DNA from: Streptococcus oralis
GTDB taxonomy: Bacteria > Bacillota > Bacilli > Lactobacillales > Streptococcaceae
Length of the DNA: 64,000 bases
Direction: 5' to 3'
NCBI RefSeq assembly: GCF_001578935.1
Contig: NZ_KQ969523.1
Coordinates: forward strand, 1 to 64,000
Part shown: positions 9,455-18,042 of the stretch, in pieces
Layout: every line of letters starts with the position of its first letter
Position numbering within the stretch: the first letter of the stretch is position 1
The notes under the pieces: model-generated
What the model was told of the DNA's origin: nothing
Databases searched by the model: none
The model's input: the letters and a program-made list of their open reading frames with translations, nothing else
Position numbers and translations under genes: made by a program

Positions 9455-10624
9455 ATGGACTTAACCAAGCGCTTTAATAAACAGTTAGACAAGATTCAAG
9501 TTTCCTTGATTCGCCAGTTTGACCAGGCTATTTCGGAGATTCCTGGGGTCCTGCGTTTGACCTTGGGAGAACCTGATTTTACAACGCCAGATCACGTCAA
9601 GGAGGCGGCTAAGCGGGCCATCGACCAGAACCAATCCTACTACACAGGGATGAGTGGTCTGTTAACATTACGTCAGGCAGCCAGTGATTTTGTAAAAGAA
9701 AAATACCAGCTAGATTACAATTCTGAAAATGAAATTTTGGTTACAATTGGGGCGACAGAGGCTTTATCTGCTACTTTGACAGCTATTTTGGAAGAGGGGG
9801 ACAAGGTGCTCTTGCCAGCTCCTGCCTATCCAGGATATGAACCGATTGTCAATCTGGTTGGGGCAGAGATTGTCGAGATTGATACAACTGAAAATGGTTT
9901 TGTCTTGACTCCTGAGATGTTGGAAAAGGCCATTTTGGAGCAAGGGGACAAGCTCAAAGCCGTCATTCTCAACTATCCAGCTAATCCGACAGGAATTACC
10001 TATAGTCGGGAGCAGTTGGAAGCCTTGGCAGACGTTTTACGCAAGTATGAGATTTTCGTTGTCTGTGATGAGGTTTATTCAGAATTAACCTATACAGGCG
10101 AAGCCCATGTATCTCTGGGAACTATGCTGAGAGACCAGGCTATTATTATCAATGGCTTGTCTAAATCGCATGCTATGACAGGTTGGCGTTTAGGCTTTAT
10201 CTTTGCTCCTGCGGCTTTCACAGCTCAGTTAATCAAGAGTCACCAGTACTTGGTCACTGCCGCAAATACCATGGCTCAACATGCTGCGGTGGAGGCTTTG
10301 ACCGCTGGTAAAAACGATGCAGAACCTATGAAGAATGAATACATCCAGCGTCGTGATTATATCATCGAAAAGATGACTGCTCTTGGTTTTGAGATTATCA
10401 AACCAGATGGGGCCTTCTATATCTTTGCTAAGATTCCAGCGGGCTACAATCAAGACTCCTTTGCTTTTCTGAAGGATTTTGCTCAGAAGAAGGCCGTTGC
10501 CTTTATCCCTGGCGCCGCCTTTGGGCGTTACGGAGAAGGCTATGTGCGTCTGTCTTATGCAGCTAGCATGGAGACTATCAAAGAAGCCATGAAACGACTT
10601 GAGGAGTACATGAGAGAAGCATGA
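9455..10624 (+). CDS. PLP-dependent aminotransferase (class I/II, aromatic type)
   Basis: A 389-residue fold-type I aminotransferase. [11 protein letters not shown] and the Y-Y-TGMSG loop match the aspartate/aromatic family. NYPANPTG carries the Asn that contacts [12 protein letters not shown] the Asp that pairs with the pyridine nitrogen, and [13 protein letters not shown] the Schiff-base Lys; [20 protein letters not shown] holds the substrate carboxylate Arg. It is usually annotated as an aromatic amino acid aminotransferase (araT or patA type) in streptococci; the exact substrate is not shown by sequence. Its stop overlaps recO by ATGA, so the two are translationally coupled. Confidence 0.9.
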   Translation: MDLTKRFNKQLDKIQVSLIRQFDQAISEIPGVLRLTLGEPDFTTPDHVKEAAKRAIDQNQSYYTGMSGLLTLRQAASDFVKEKYQLDYNSENEILVTIGATEALSATLTAILEEGDKVLLPAPAYPGYEPIVNLVGAEIVEIDTTENGFVLTPEMLEKAILEQGDKLKAVILNYPANPTGITYSREQLEALADVLRKYEIFVVCDEVYSELTYTGEAHVSLGTMLRDQAIIINGLSKSHAMTGWRLGFIFAPAAFTAQLIKSHQYLVTAANTMAQHAAVEALTAGKNDAEPMKNEYIQRRDYIIEKMTALGFEIIKPDGAFYIFAKIPAGYNQDSFAFLKDFAQKKAVAFIPGAAFGRYGEGYVRLSYAASMETIKEAMKRLEEYMREA

Positions 10625-11391
10625 TTCAGTCTATCACGAGTCAAGGCTTGGTGCTCTACAATCGTAATTTTCGTGAGGATGACAAGTTAGTCAAGATTTT
10701 TACCGAGCAGGCTGGCAAGCGCATGTTTTTCGTCAAACACGCTGGTCAGTCCAAACTAGCTCCGGTTATTCAGCCCTTGGTGTTAGCGCGATTTCTCTTA
10801 CGAATCAATGATGATGGGCTCAGCTATATCGAGGACTACCATGAGGTGATGACCTTTCCTAAGATTAATAGTGACCTCTTTGTCATGGCCTATGCAACCT
10901 ATGTGGCTGCTCTTGCAGATGCTAGTTTGCAGGATAACCAGCAGGATGCTCCCTTGTTTGCTTTCTTGAGGAAGACTCTGGAGTTGATGGAAGCAGGGAT
11001 AGATTATCAGGTTTTAACCAATATTTTTGAAATTCAAATCTTGACTCGATTTGGAATCAGCCTTAATTTTAATGAGTGTGTCTTTTGCCATCGGGTGGGT
11101 CAGGCTTTTGACTTTTCTTTCAAATATGGAGCCTGCCTCTGTCCAGAGCATTATCATGAAGATGAGAGACGTTGCCATCTCAATCCCAATATCCCTTATC
11201 TGCTCAATCAATTTCAGGCTATTGATTTTGAAACCTTGGAGACTATTTCGCTTAAGGCAGAAATCAAGCAAGAGCTACGCCAATTTATGGATCAACTCTA
11301 CGAAGAGTACGTTGGGATTCACCTAAAATCAAAGAAATTTATTGATTCCCTGGCAGACTGGGGACAATTACTAAAAGAGGAAGACAAATGA
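10621..11391 (+). CDS. recO: DNA recombination mediator RecO
   Basis: RecO works with RecR (and RecF) to load RecA onto SSB-coated single strands. The 256-residue protein has the N-terminal OB-fold ([26 protein letters not shown]) and the Cys cluster of the zinc-binding region (CVFCH...CLCPEH, about residues 152-182). It overlaps the aminotransferase stop and the plsX start by 4 bases each, so it is embedded in a lipid/amino-acid operon. Confidence 0.95.
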   Translation: MIQSITSQGLVLYNRNFREDDKLVKIFTEQAGKRMFFVKHAGQSKLAPVIQPLVLARFLLRINDDGLSYIEDYHEVMTFPKINSDLFVMAYATYVAALADASLQDNQQDAPLFAFLRKTLELMEAGIDYQVLTNIFEIQILTRFGISLNFNECVFCHRVGQAFDFSFKYGACLCPEHYHEDERRCHLNPNIPYLLNQFQAIDFETLETISLKAEIKQELRQFMDQLYEEYVGIHLKSKKFIDSLADWGQLLKEEDK

Positions 11392-12380
11392 AAAAAATCG
11401 CAGTAGATGCTATGGGGGGCGATTACGCACCTCAAGCCATCGTTGAGGGTGTCAACCAAGCCCTTGCTGACTTTTCAGATATTGAGATTCAACTATATGG
11501 AGATGAAAGCAAGATCAAGCAATATCTAACGGCTACAGAGCGCGTCAGCATTATCCATACGGATGAGAAAATCAACTCAGACGATGAGCCGACAAAAGCT
11601 ATCCGTAAGAAGAAAAATGCCAGCATGGTATTAGCAGCTAAGGCTGTCAAGGATGGAGAGGCAGACGCTGTCCTCTCAGCTGGGAATACAGGTGCCTTGT
11701 TGGCTGCAGGATTCTTCATTGTAGGTCGTATCAAGAATATCGACCGTCCTGGACTCATGTCGACCTTACCGACCATTGATGGAAAAGGGTTTGATATGCT
11801 AGATCTCGGTGCCAATGCGGAAAATACAGCCCATCATCTGCACCAATACGCTGTTTTGGGTTCCTTCTATGCGAAAAATGTTCGTGGGATTTCGAGACCA
11901 CGTGTTGGTTTGCTCAACAATGGAACAGAAAGTAGCAAGGGAGATCCCCTTCGCAAGGAAACATACGACTTGCTAGTAGCTGATGAGAATCTGAACTTTG
12001 TCGGAAATGTGGAAGCGCGTGATTTGATGAATGGCGTTGCGGATGTTGTCGTAACAGATGGTTTCACGGGAAACGCTGTTCTCAAATCCATTGAAGGTAC
12101 AGCTTTGGGAATCATGGGCTTACTTAAAAATGCTATTACGGGTGGTGGCCTTCGAGCGAAGCTAGGTGCTCTCCTTCTCAAGGATAGTCTTAAGGGGTTG
12201 AAGACACAGCTCAACTATTCAGATGTTGGAGGAGCAGTCTTGTTTGGCGTCAAGGCGCCAGTTGTAAAAACTCATGGCTCAAGTGATGCCAAGGCTGTGT
12301 ACAGTACGATTCGTCAGATTCGTACCATGCTAGAAACAGACGTAGTTGCTCAAACTGCGCGTGAATTTTCAGGAGAATAA
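11388..12380 (+). CDS. plsX: Phosphate acyltransferase PlsX
   Basis: Converts acyl-ACP and phosphate to acyl-phosphate, which PlsY uses to acylate glycerol 3-phosphate: the entry to phospholipid synthesis. The 330-residue protein shows [12 protein letters not shown] at the N-terminus, [27 protein letters not shown] and [16 protein letters not shown], all family hallmarks. It is a peripheral membrane enzyme with no signal peptide. ATGA overlap with recO, and only 5 bases before acpP. Confidence 0.96.
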   Translation: MKKIAVDAMGGDYAPQAIVEGVNQALADFSDIEIQLYGDESKIKQYLTATERVSIIHTDEKINSDDEPTKAIRKKKNASMVLAAKAVKDGEADAVLSAGNTGALLAAGFFIVGRIKNIDRPGLMSTLPTIDGKGFDMLDLGANAENTAHHLHQYAVLGSFYAKNVRGISRPRVGLLNNGTESSKGDPLRKETYDLLVADENLNFVGNVEARDLMNGVADVVVTDGFTGNAVLKSIEGTALGIMGLLKNAITGGGLRAKLGALLLKDSLKGLKTQLNYSDVGGAVLFGVKAPVVKTHGSSDAKAVYSTIRQIRTMLETDVVAQTAREFSGE

Positions 12381-12385
12381 AAAAG

Positions 12386-12622
12386 ATGACAGAAAAAGAA
12401 ATTTTTGACCGTATTGTAACCATTATCCAAGAGCGACAGGGAGAGGACTTTGTCGTAACAGAGGCCTTGAGTTTGAAAGATGACCTAGATGCGGACTCAG
12501 TGGACTTGATGGAGTTCGTCCTAACGCTAGAAGATGAATTTGGTATCGAAATCACTGATGAGGAAATCGATCAACTTCAAAGTGTAGCGGATGTAGTAGC
12601 GATTATTAAAGATAAAAAATAG
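12386..12622 (+). CDS. acpP: Acyl carrier protein
   Basis: A 78-residue acidic carrier protein. DADSVDLMEFVL contains the DSxDL motif whose Ser takes the 4'-phosphopantetheine arm. It directly follows plsX, which consumes acyl-ACP. Streptococci carry a second ACP in the fab cluster; this plsX-linked copy is the other one by position. Confidence 0.93.
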   Translation: MTEKEIFDRIVTIIQERQGEDFVVTEALSLKDDLDADSVDLMEFVLTLEDEFGIEITDEEIDQLQSVADVVAIIKDKK

Positions 12623-12627
12623 CCAAA

Positions 12628-12655
12628 AGCAACATGCAAGTCATGTTGTTTTTTT
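12628..12655 (+). terminator. Terminator after acpP
   Basis: CAACATG (12630-12636), CAAGT loop, CATGTTG (12642-12648), seven T. It separates the housekeeping operon from the peptide island. Confidence 0.85.
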
Positions 12656-12728
12656 ATTTGCGGAAAAAAGAGAAACTTTTAGTAGAAATTGCGAATAAAG
12701 AGATGAGAAAGAAAAAGGAGGAACGTTT

Positions 12729-12779
12729 ATGTATGTGACCGGTTTTTATCCGTGGTTTATTAAGTGGTTTTTAAAATAA
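12729..12779 (+). CDS. Mini-peptide 1 (16 residues)
   Basis: The frame reads MYVTGFYPWFIKWFLK. AGGAGG (12716-12721) stands 7 bases before the ATG, an ideal ribosome site. The peptide is strongly hydrophobic, with two Trp, four Phe/Tyr near them, one Pro, and a net positive charge from two Lys. It has no leader, no double-glycine site and no signal sequence, so if expressed it would act as such or after simple trimming. I do not recognise a family. Possibilities are a leaderless membrane-active peptide, a pheromone precursor or a small membrane regulator. No function is assigned. Confidence 0.6.
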   Translation: MYVTGFYPWFIKWFLK

Positions 12780-12852
12780 AAATGAATGAATTGTTCATTT
12801 TCGAATTGTTTTTCGAATAGATAGGTAAGAAAAAAAGAAAGGAGATTACGCG

Positions 12853-12903
12853 ATGTATTTACCAATCTTATTACCATGGTTGATCAAATGGTATTTAAAA
12901 TAA
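12853..12903 (+). CDS. Mini-peptide 2 (16 residues)
   Basis: The frame reads MYLPILLPWLIKWYLK. AAAGGAG (12838-12844) is spaced 8 bases before the ATG. It shares MY, PW(L/F)IKW and the LK end with mini-peptide 1. Conservation of the encoded pattern across units with diverged nucleotide sequence suggests selection for the peptide rather than chance. Confidence 0.6.
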   Translation: MYLPILLPWLIKWYLK

Positions 12904-12975
12904 ATGAAATTTACCTGTTCATTTTAAATTACTTCTCGAATAGATAAGTGAGAAGAAAAGGAAGGAGAGAAGAAA

Positions 12976-13026
12976 ATGATTTCAGTAATTTACCCAATCT
13001 GGCTATTTAAGTGGCTTAGAGGTTAA
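12976..13026 (+). CDS. Mini-peptide 3 (16 residues)
   Basis: The frame reads MISVIYPIWLFKWLRG. AAGGAG (12962-12967) stands 8 bases before the ATG. It is more diverged than the other two but keeps YP, the W-x-x-KW spacing and a basic C-terminus. It ends 35 bases before the first double-glycine bacteriocin gene, with no terminator between, so read-through into the bacteriocin genes is likely. Confidence 0.58.
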   Translation: MISVIYPIWLFKWLRG

Positions 13027-13061
13027 AGATTAAATATATAGAAAAAATAAGGAGAAAAAAG

Positions 13062-13259
13062 ATGACAAATTTTGACAACATGGAACAGAACTTTGTAGCT
13101 CTTACAGAAGAAGAGTTGACGGATGTGAATGGGGGGCTTGCACCAATTATTATTGGTGGTGTAGTTATTAGTTGGAAATTAATTGGAGGTGTGGCTGCGC
13201 TTGCTACAACTTCAGCAGGTGTAGGAGTAGCTGCGGGCTATTATGCTAATAGACCATAA
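13062..13259 (+). CDS. Class IIb bacteriocin peptide A (double-glycine leader)
   Basis: A 65-residue precursor. The leader ends LTEEELTDVNGG at residue 25, the classic double-glycine processing site for C39-peptidase transporters such as ComA or BlpA. The mature 40-residue peptide (starting LAPIIIGG) is Gly/Ala-rich with repeated GxxxG-type spacing (for example GVGVAAG), typical of the helix-helix partners in two-peptide bacteriocins. AAGGAG precedes the ATG. The likely partner is the 51-residue precursor at 13473, and the small membrane proteins that follow each peptide are the likely immunity proteins. ComAB, encoded 1.2 kb downstream, is a plausible exporter. Confidence 0.82.
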   Translation: MTNFDNMEQNFVALTEEELTDVNGGLAPIIIGGVVISWKLIGGVAALATTSAGVGVAAGYYANRP

Positions 13260-13273
13260 TTTTGGAGATATGT

Positions 13274-13480
13274 ATGAAATTCGTTAAAATGATACTAAAG
13301 GTTTGGCCTGAACTTATGGTATTACTTAGTTCAATATCTTATACAATCATCAGGTTAGTAGCTGATGTAAATAAGATATCCTTACCTACTTGGTTTGATG
13401 ATTTTAATATACCGACAATTTCATTGTTTTTAATGGTGTTCATTTTATTATATAGAAGTAAAGGAGAAGAGAATGGATAA
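13274..13480 (+). CDS. Small membrane protein, putative bacteriocin immunity
   Basis: 68 residues from the ATG at 13274 (MKFVKMILKVWPEL), preceded by GGAG. A TTG at 13262 in frame would add four residues but overlies the ribosome site. Two hydrophobic spans (about residues 10-30 and 48-62) with a short polar middle, SLPTWFDDFNIPT. The position between the two bacteriocin peptides and the 8-base overlap with the second peptide gene support an immunity role. A decayed copy of this gene lies at 14014-14223. Confidence 0.7.
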   Translation: MKFVKMILKVWPELMVLLSSISYTIIRLVADVNKISLPTWFDDFNIPTISLFLMVFILLYRSKGEENG

Positions 13481-13628
13481 ATTTCAAGTAATTGATGAGA
13501 AAGATTTGCAAGCAATCGAAGGAGGAATTGAGCCTATTTCGATTATATTTGGTCTAAGTGCTATTGCATTCAGCGCATTTGGAGCTGGTTACAAATTTGG
13601 TTCAGATTTGGCTCGTCGCGGTCGTTAG
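13473..13628 (+). CDS. Class IIb bacteriocin peptide B (double-glycine leader)
   Basis: A 51-residue precursor, MDKFQVIDEKDLQAIEGG then a 33-residue mature peptide beginning IEPISIIFG and ending ARRGR. The GG at 17-18 is the processing site. The mature part has GxxxG (GYKFG) and a basic tail. It starts inside the end of the preceding immunity gene (AAGGAG upstream), which indicates translational coupling. Complements peptide A as the second half of a two-peptide system. Confidence 0.78.
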   Translation: MDKFQVIDEKDLQAIEGGIEPISIIFGLSAIAFSAFGAGYKFGSDLARRGR

Positions 13629-13631
13629 GTA

Positions 13632-13847
13632 ATGAACAATCGTAACCTAAATCTCAATACATTGTTACCTAAGCTAGCCACTATACTTCCTTTGTTAGGA
13701 ATAGGTCTTAATCTTACGCTTCATCTAATTCGTACGAGTTCGCTAGTATCTTTTGATTGGCAATGGAGTTTAATAGGTTTGATTGCTGCAGGCTATTTTG
13801 GTATTTTTTGTAAGGATTTGAAGAAAAATAATCAAAACTATAAATGA
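13632..13847 (+). CDS. Small membrane protein, putative second immunity protein
   Basis: A 71-residue protein with two hydrophobic segments (LATILPLLGIGLNLTLHLI and WSLIGLIAAGYFGIF) and a basic C-terminus KDLKKNNQNYK. It starts 3 bases after peptide B. No close family is recognised; the role is inferred from place and size. Confidence 0.6.
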   Translation: MNNRNLNLNTLLPKLATILPLLGIGLNLTLHLIRTSSLVSFDWQWSLIGLIAAGYFGIFCKDLKKNNQNYK

Positions 13848-13912
13848 TGAATCTGAATGGAAAGGATTTTGTGCATGTAAATGGCGGAGTTTTTCCACCT
13901 TGTTTTATCTAG
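13844..13912 (+). pseudogene. Remnant of a third double-glycine peptide gene
   Basis: The frame reads MMNLNGKDFVHVNGGVFPPCFI then stops. VNGG at residues 12-15 looks like the end of a double-glycine leader, but only seven residues follow. The next 70 bases in another frame encode a Gly/Tyr/Lys-rich stretch (YGGYKYK), which fits a frameshifted mature region. It overlaps the previous gene's stop. Confidence 0.45.
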
Positions 13913-14013
13913 AGACTTATCCGATTCTGCTTAGTTTGTTTTATGGAGGATACAAGTACAAAACAATAGATAGTAAGATAGAGAATTGATGGAATGTCAG
14001 ATTGGAGTTGGAG

Positions 14014-14223
14014 ATGAAAGTCGTTTAATTGCTACAAAAAGCTTGACCAGAGTTTATTGTATTGTTTAGCTCTATAACTTATCTAATGATTAGAATTGTG
14101 GCTGATGTAAACAAAATAAATTTACCTACGTGGTTTGAATGTTTTGATATACCTACGATTTCATTATTTTTGATGACATTTATCTCACTTTATAGAAGTA
14201 AAGAGAATATCATTTCAGAATAG
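14014..14223 (+). pseudogene. Decayed copy of the bacteriocin immunity gene
   Basis: Translated in one frame from ATG 14014 this aligns along its whole length with the protein at 13274-13480, for example SSITYLMIRIVADVNK, INLPTWFECFDIPTISLFLM and FISLYRSKE, but codons 5 and 11 are stops (TAA, TGA). The duplicate is therefore inactivated. It shows the bacteriocin-immunity unit was duplicated and then lost. Confidence 0.85.
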
Positions 14224-14288
14224 TTTATTTCTAGGCATTCATTTTTTAATGGTTACTTTAAACAGGCGGAACTTTTGTTCTGCTTTTT

Positions 14289-14337
14289 ACATTTAAATGA
14301 TAGTTTATACTTTTTAAAGTGCGTTTTAGGTGTAAAA
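14289..14337 (+). promoter_or_regulatory. Possible ComE-type direct repeat and promoter of comAB
   Basis: ACATTTAAA (14289-14297) and ACTTTTTAA (14309-14317) start 20 bases apart, similar to the ComE direct repeat (consensus from memory aCAnTTcaG, 12 bases, aCAgTTgaG), and an AT-rich -10-like TGTAAAAAT follows at 14331. comAB is an early competence operon driven by ComE in pneumococci. The match to consensus is only partial. Confidence 0.4.
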
Positions 14338-14432
14338 ATGGTTTGTTTAGGAATGTTTTCCTGTTTTTATCCTTATTTGGTTAAAATAATCTTACAAATT
14401 TTTAAAGAGATTGTTAGAAAAAGGAGAAGGAT

Positions 14433-16586
14433 ATGAAATTTGGGAAAAGGCACTATCGTCCACAGGTGGATCAGATGGATTGTGGCGTGGCTTCCTTAGC
14501 CATGGTATTTGGCTACTATGGTAGTTATTACTCCTTGGCTCATCTACGAGAATTAGCCAAGACGACCATGGATGGGACGACGGCTTTGGGGCTTGTAAAG
14601 GTAGCAGAGGAGATTGGGTTTGAGACGCGGGCTATCAAGGCGGATATGACGCTCTTTGATCTGCCAGATTTGACCTTTCCTTTTGTGGCTCATGTGCTCA
14701 AGGAAGGGAAGTTGCTCCACTACTATGTGGTGATAGGTCAGGATAAAAAGCACATCCATATCGCTGATCCAGATCCTGATGTCAAGCTGACCAAGATTTC
14801 CCGTGAGCGATTTGCGCAAGAGTGGACAGGGGTTAGTATTTTTATGGCGCCATCTCCGAGCTATAAACCTCATAAGGAGAAAAAACAGGGGCTCTTATCC
14901 TTCATGCCGATTTTACTCAAACAGCATGGCTTAATTACCAATATCGTTCTAGCGACACTCTTGGTAACACTGATTAACATTGTAGGTTCTTATTATCTAC
15001 AGTCTATCATTGATAGTTACGTACCAGATCAGATGCGCTCGACACTGGGTATTATCTCTATTGGGCTGGTCATCGTCTATATCCTCCAGCAGATTTTGTC
15101 CTACGCGCAGGAATATCTCCTACTGATCCTTGGGCAACGCTTGTCGATTGACGTGATTTTGTCCTACATCAAGCATGTTTTTCACCTGCCAATGTCCTTT
15201 TTTGCGACACGCAGGACAGGAGAAATCGTGTCTCGTTTTACAGATGCCAACAGTATCATCGATGCGCTGGCGTCGACCATTCTGTCGATTTTCCTAGATG
15301 TGTCGACGATTTTGATTATCTCGCTGGTCTTGTTTTCACAAAATATGACGCTCTTTTTCATTAGTTTACTTGCACTCCCCATCTATACAGTGATTATCTT
15401 TGCCTTTATGAAGCCGTTTGAAAAGATGAATCGGGATACCATGGAAGCCAATGCGGTTCTGTCTTCTTCTATCATCGAGGACATCAACGGTATTGAGACT
15501 ATCAAGTCCTTGACTAGCGAAAGTCAGCGTTACCAAAAGATTGACAAGGAATTTGTGGCTTATCTGAAAAAATCCTTTACCTATAGTCGGGCAGAAAGCC
15601 AGCAAAAGGCTCTGAAAAAAGTTGCCCAGCTCCTGCTCAATGTTGCCGTTCTCTGGCTGGGAGCTATTCTTGTCATGGATGGGAAAATGAGTTTGGGTCA
15701 GCTGATTACTTATAACACCCTGCTTGTTTACTTTACCAATCCTTTGGAAAATATCATTAACCTACAAACCAAACTTCAGACAGCGCAGGTTGCCAATAAT
15801 CGCTTAAATGAGGTCTATCTAGTAGCTTCGGAGTTTGAGGAGAAGAAAACGGTAGAAGATTTGAGCATGATGCAAGGGGATATGACCTTTAAACAAGTTC
15901 ACTATAAGTATGGCTATGGGCGTGATGTCTTGTCGGATATCAATTTGACCATTCCACAAGGGTCTAAGATGGCTTTTGTGGGGATTTCGGGGTCAGGAAA
16001 GACCACCTTGGCCAAGATGATGGTTAATTTTTACGACCCAAGTCAAGGGGAGATTAGTCTGGGTGGTGTCAATCTCAATCAGATTGATAAAAAAGCCCTG
16101 CGCCAGTATATTAACTATTTGCCTCAACAGCCCTATGTCTTTAACGGAACGATTTTGGAGAATCTTCTCCTTGGAGCCAAGGAGGGGACGACTCAGGAAG
16201 ATATCTTACGGGCGGTTGAGTTGGCCGAGATTCGGGAGGATATTGAGCGTATGCCCCTGAATTATCAGACAGAATTAACTTCGGATGGGGCTGGAATTTC
16301 TGGTGGGCAACGGCAACGAATCGCTCTGGCGCGTGCTCTCTTGACAGATGCGCCTGTCTTGATATTGGATGAGGCGACCAGCAGTCTGGATATTTTGACA
16401 GAGAAGCGGATCGTGGATAATCTTATGGCTTTGGACAAGACCTTGATTTTCATCGCCCATCGCTTGACCATCGCTGAGCGGACAGAAAAGGTTGTTGTTT
16501 TGGCTCAGGGCAAGATTGTCGAAGAAGGCACCCATGCAGACTTGCTTGCTAGAGGTGGCTTTTACGCCCATTTGGTGAATAGCTAG
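14433..16586 (+). CDS. comA: ComA, competence-stimulating peptide ABC transporter/protease
   Basis: Exports and matures CSP, cutting after the double glycine of ComC; it can also process bacteriocin precursors. The 717-residue length equals pneumococcal ComA. N-terminal C39 peptidase with Cys17, His96 and Asp112; six-span membrane domain about 160-450; ABC domain with Walker A GISGSGKTT, signature ISGGQRQR, Walker B VLILDEATSSLD and switch FIAHRL. Forms the secretion complex with ComB. AAAAGGAGAAGG is a strong ribosome site. The neighbouring double-glycine bacteriocin genes are plausible extra substrates. Confidence 0.96.
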   Translation: MKFGKRHYRPQVDQMDCGVASLAMVFGYYGSYYSLAHLRELAKTTMDGTTALGLVKVAEEIGFETRAIKADMTLFDLPDLTFPFVAHVLKEGKLLHYYVVIGQDKKHIHIADPDPDVKLTKISRERFAQEWTGVSIFMAPSPSYKPHKEKKQGLLSFMPILLKQHGLITNIVLATLLVTLINIVGSYYLQSIIDSYVPDQMRSTLGIISIGLVIVYILQQILSYAQEYLLLILGQRLSIDVILSYIKHVFHLPMSFFATRRTGEIVSRFTDANSIIDALASTILSIFLDVSTILIISLVLFSQNMTLFFISLLALPIYTVIIFAFMKPFEKMNRDTMEANAVLSSSIIEDINGIETIKSLTSESQRYQKIDKEFVAYLKKSFTYSRAESQQKALKKVAQLLLNVAVLWLGAILVMDGKMSLGQLITYNTLLVYFTNPLENIINLQTKLQTAQVANNRLNEVYLVASEFEEKKTVEDLSMMQGDMTFKQVHYKYGYGRDVLSDINLTIPQGSKMAFVGISGSGKTTLAKMMVNFYDPSQGEISLGGVNLNQIDKKALRQYINYLPQQPYVFNGTILENLLLGAKEGTTQEDILRAVELAEIREDIERMPLNYQTELTSDGAGISGGQRQRIALARALLTDAPVLILDEATSSLDILTEKRIVDNLMALDKTLIFIAHRLTIAERTEKVVVLAQGKIVEEGTHADLLARGGFYAHLVNS

Positions 16587-16598
16587 AAAGAGGAGAAG

Positions 16599-17948
16599 AT
16601 GAAACCAGAATTTTTAGAAAGTGCGGAGTTTTATAATCGTCGTTATCATAATTTTTCCAGTCGGGTGATTTTACCTATGTCACTTCTGTTCGTGTTTTTA
16701 CTAGGATTTGCAGTTTTTGCAGAGAAGGAGATTAGTTTGTCTACCCAAGCGACTGTCGAACCTAGTCGGATCATTGCCAATATCCAGTCGACTAGCAATC
16801 AACGCATTGTGGCCAATTATCTGGAAGAAAATAAGTTGGTCAAGCAGGGGGAACTACTCGTTCAGTACCAGCAAGGGGCGGAGGCTGTCCAGGTCGAAGC
16901 ATACGCCAGTCAATTGGAGATGTTAAAGGATCAAAAAAAGCAGTTGGGGTATTTGCAATCCAGTTTGAAAGAGGGGAGTGATCAATTTCCAGAGGCGGAT
17001 AAGTTTGGTTATCAGGAGATGTTTCGAGACTATCTCAGCCAAGCAAATGGTCTAAGAAGCAATGTTTCTCAGCAAAATGCCAGCATCTCCTCGCAGAATG
17101 CGGCAGCAAGTCAGAGCCAGGCCGAGATTGGCAATCTTATCAGCCAAACAGAGGAAAAAATACGAGACTACAAAACAGCCAAGTCAGCGATTGAAAAGGG
17201 AGGTCAACTGGATAGTCAGAATCCAGCCTACTCTTTTTACCAGACCTATAAAAACCAAGGTGAAGAAAATCCGCAAGCTAAATCGCAAGTTATTGCGCAA
17301 GTGGATGTACAAATTGCCCAGCTAGAGTCTAGTCTAGCTACGTATCGTGTACAGTATGCGGGTTCTGGAGCTCAGCAGGCCCACGCAACGGGACTGGATA
17401 GTCAACTGGAATCGCTCAAATCTCAGCACTTAGTCAAAGTTGGCCAGGAATTAACTCTTCTAGATCAGAAAATTTTGGAGGCGGAATCGGGTAAGAAGGT
17501 ACAGGGAGGTCTCCTCGATAAGGGGAAGATTACAGCAAGTGAGGATGGGGTGCTTCACCTTAATCCTGAGACCAGTGAAACTACGATGGTCGCAGAAGGA
17601 ACCTTGCTAGCCCAACTCTATCCATCCTTGGAAAAAGAAGGAAAAACCAAACTCACAGCCTATCTCAGTTCAAAAGATGTTGCTAGAGTCAAGATTGGGG
17701 ACTCTGTTCGTTATACTACGACTAATGATGCCAAGAATCAAATTTTCCTGGATTCCACGATTACAAGTATCGATGCGACAGCTACAAAAACTGAACAAGG
17801 AAATTTCTTTAAAATTGAGGCGGAGACCCATCTGACTTCTAAGCAGGCTACAAAACTTCGCTATGGTTTAGAAGGTCGTCTACAGATGATTACAGGGAAG
17901 AAAAGCTATCTCCGTTATTTTTGGGATCAATTTTTGAATAAAGGGTAA
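16599..17948 (+). CDS. comB: ComB, competence peptide transport accessory protein
   Basis: A 449-residue HlyD/membrane-fusion-type protein that partners ComA. One N-terminal membrane span ([19 protein letters not shown]), a biotinyl-lipoyl-like hairpin half, a long coiled coil rich in Gln/Ser (about 95-290), then the second lipoyl half and a C-terminal beta domain. It starts 12 bases after comA in the same operon and is followed by a good terminator. Confidence 0.95.
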   Translation: MKPEFLESAEFYNRRYHNFSSRVILPMSLLFVFLLGFAVFAEKEISLSTQATVEPSRIIANIQSTSNQRIVANYLEENKLVKQGELLVQYQQGAEAVQVEAYASQLEMLKDQKKQLGYLQSSLKEGSDQFPEADKFGYQEMFRDYLSQANGLRSNVSQQNASISSQNAAASQSQAEIGNLISQTEEKIRDYKTAKSAIEKGGQLDSQNPAYSFYQTYKNQGEENPQAKSQVIAQVDVQIAQLESSLATYRVQYAGSGAQQAHATGLDSQLESLKSQHLVKVGQELTLLDQKILEAESGKKVQGGLLDKGKITASEDGVLHLNPETSETTMVAEGTLLAQLYPSLEKEGKTKLTAYLSSKDVARVKIGDSVRYTTTNDAKNQIFLDSTITSIDATATKTEQGNFFKIEAETHLTSKQATKLRYGLEGRLQMITGKKSYLRYFWDQFLNKG

Positions 17949-17979
17949 TATTCGTGTTTTTCATAGGATAAATGATTTT

Positions 17980-18016
17980 AAAACTGTAAGAAGAGTTCAT
18001 CTTGCAGTTTTTCTTT
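17980..18016 (+). terminator. Terminator after comAB
   Basis: AAAACTGTAAGA (17980-17991) pairs with TCTTGCAGTTTT (18000-18011) with one G-U pair, then TTCTTT. Confidence 0.8.
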
Positions 18017-18042
18017 ACGCTTAAAACAGGAAAACGTTATTT

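Larger units (their letters stand above)
12690..13026 (+). repeat. Three tandem ~123-base units, each a promoter-like box plus mini-peptide gene
   Basis: The start codons at 12729, 12853 and 12976 are 124 and 123 bases apart. Each unit holds CGAATA (12692, 12814, 12937), then an A/G-rich stretch with the pattern CGAATA-(a/g)ata-g-g-t/a-gag/aag-AARAAA, a Shine-Dalgarno, and a 17-codon reading frame ending in K/R-W-x-L-K/R. CGAATA with its preceding bases (TGCGAATA, TTCGAATA, CTCGAATA) resembles the competence com-box TACGAATA used by SigX (7, 7 and 6 of 8 matches). The distance from box to ATG is constant at 31-33 bases. This is a diversified tandem array rather than a simple repeat. Confidence 0.75.

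Noticed and set aside
12690-13026. CRISPR array
   Set aside because: Only three units, 123-124 bases long, diverged and coding; no short identical repeats with unique spacers.
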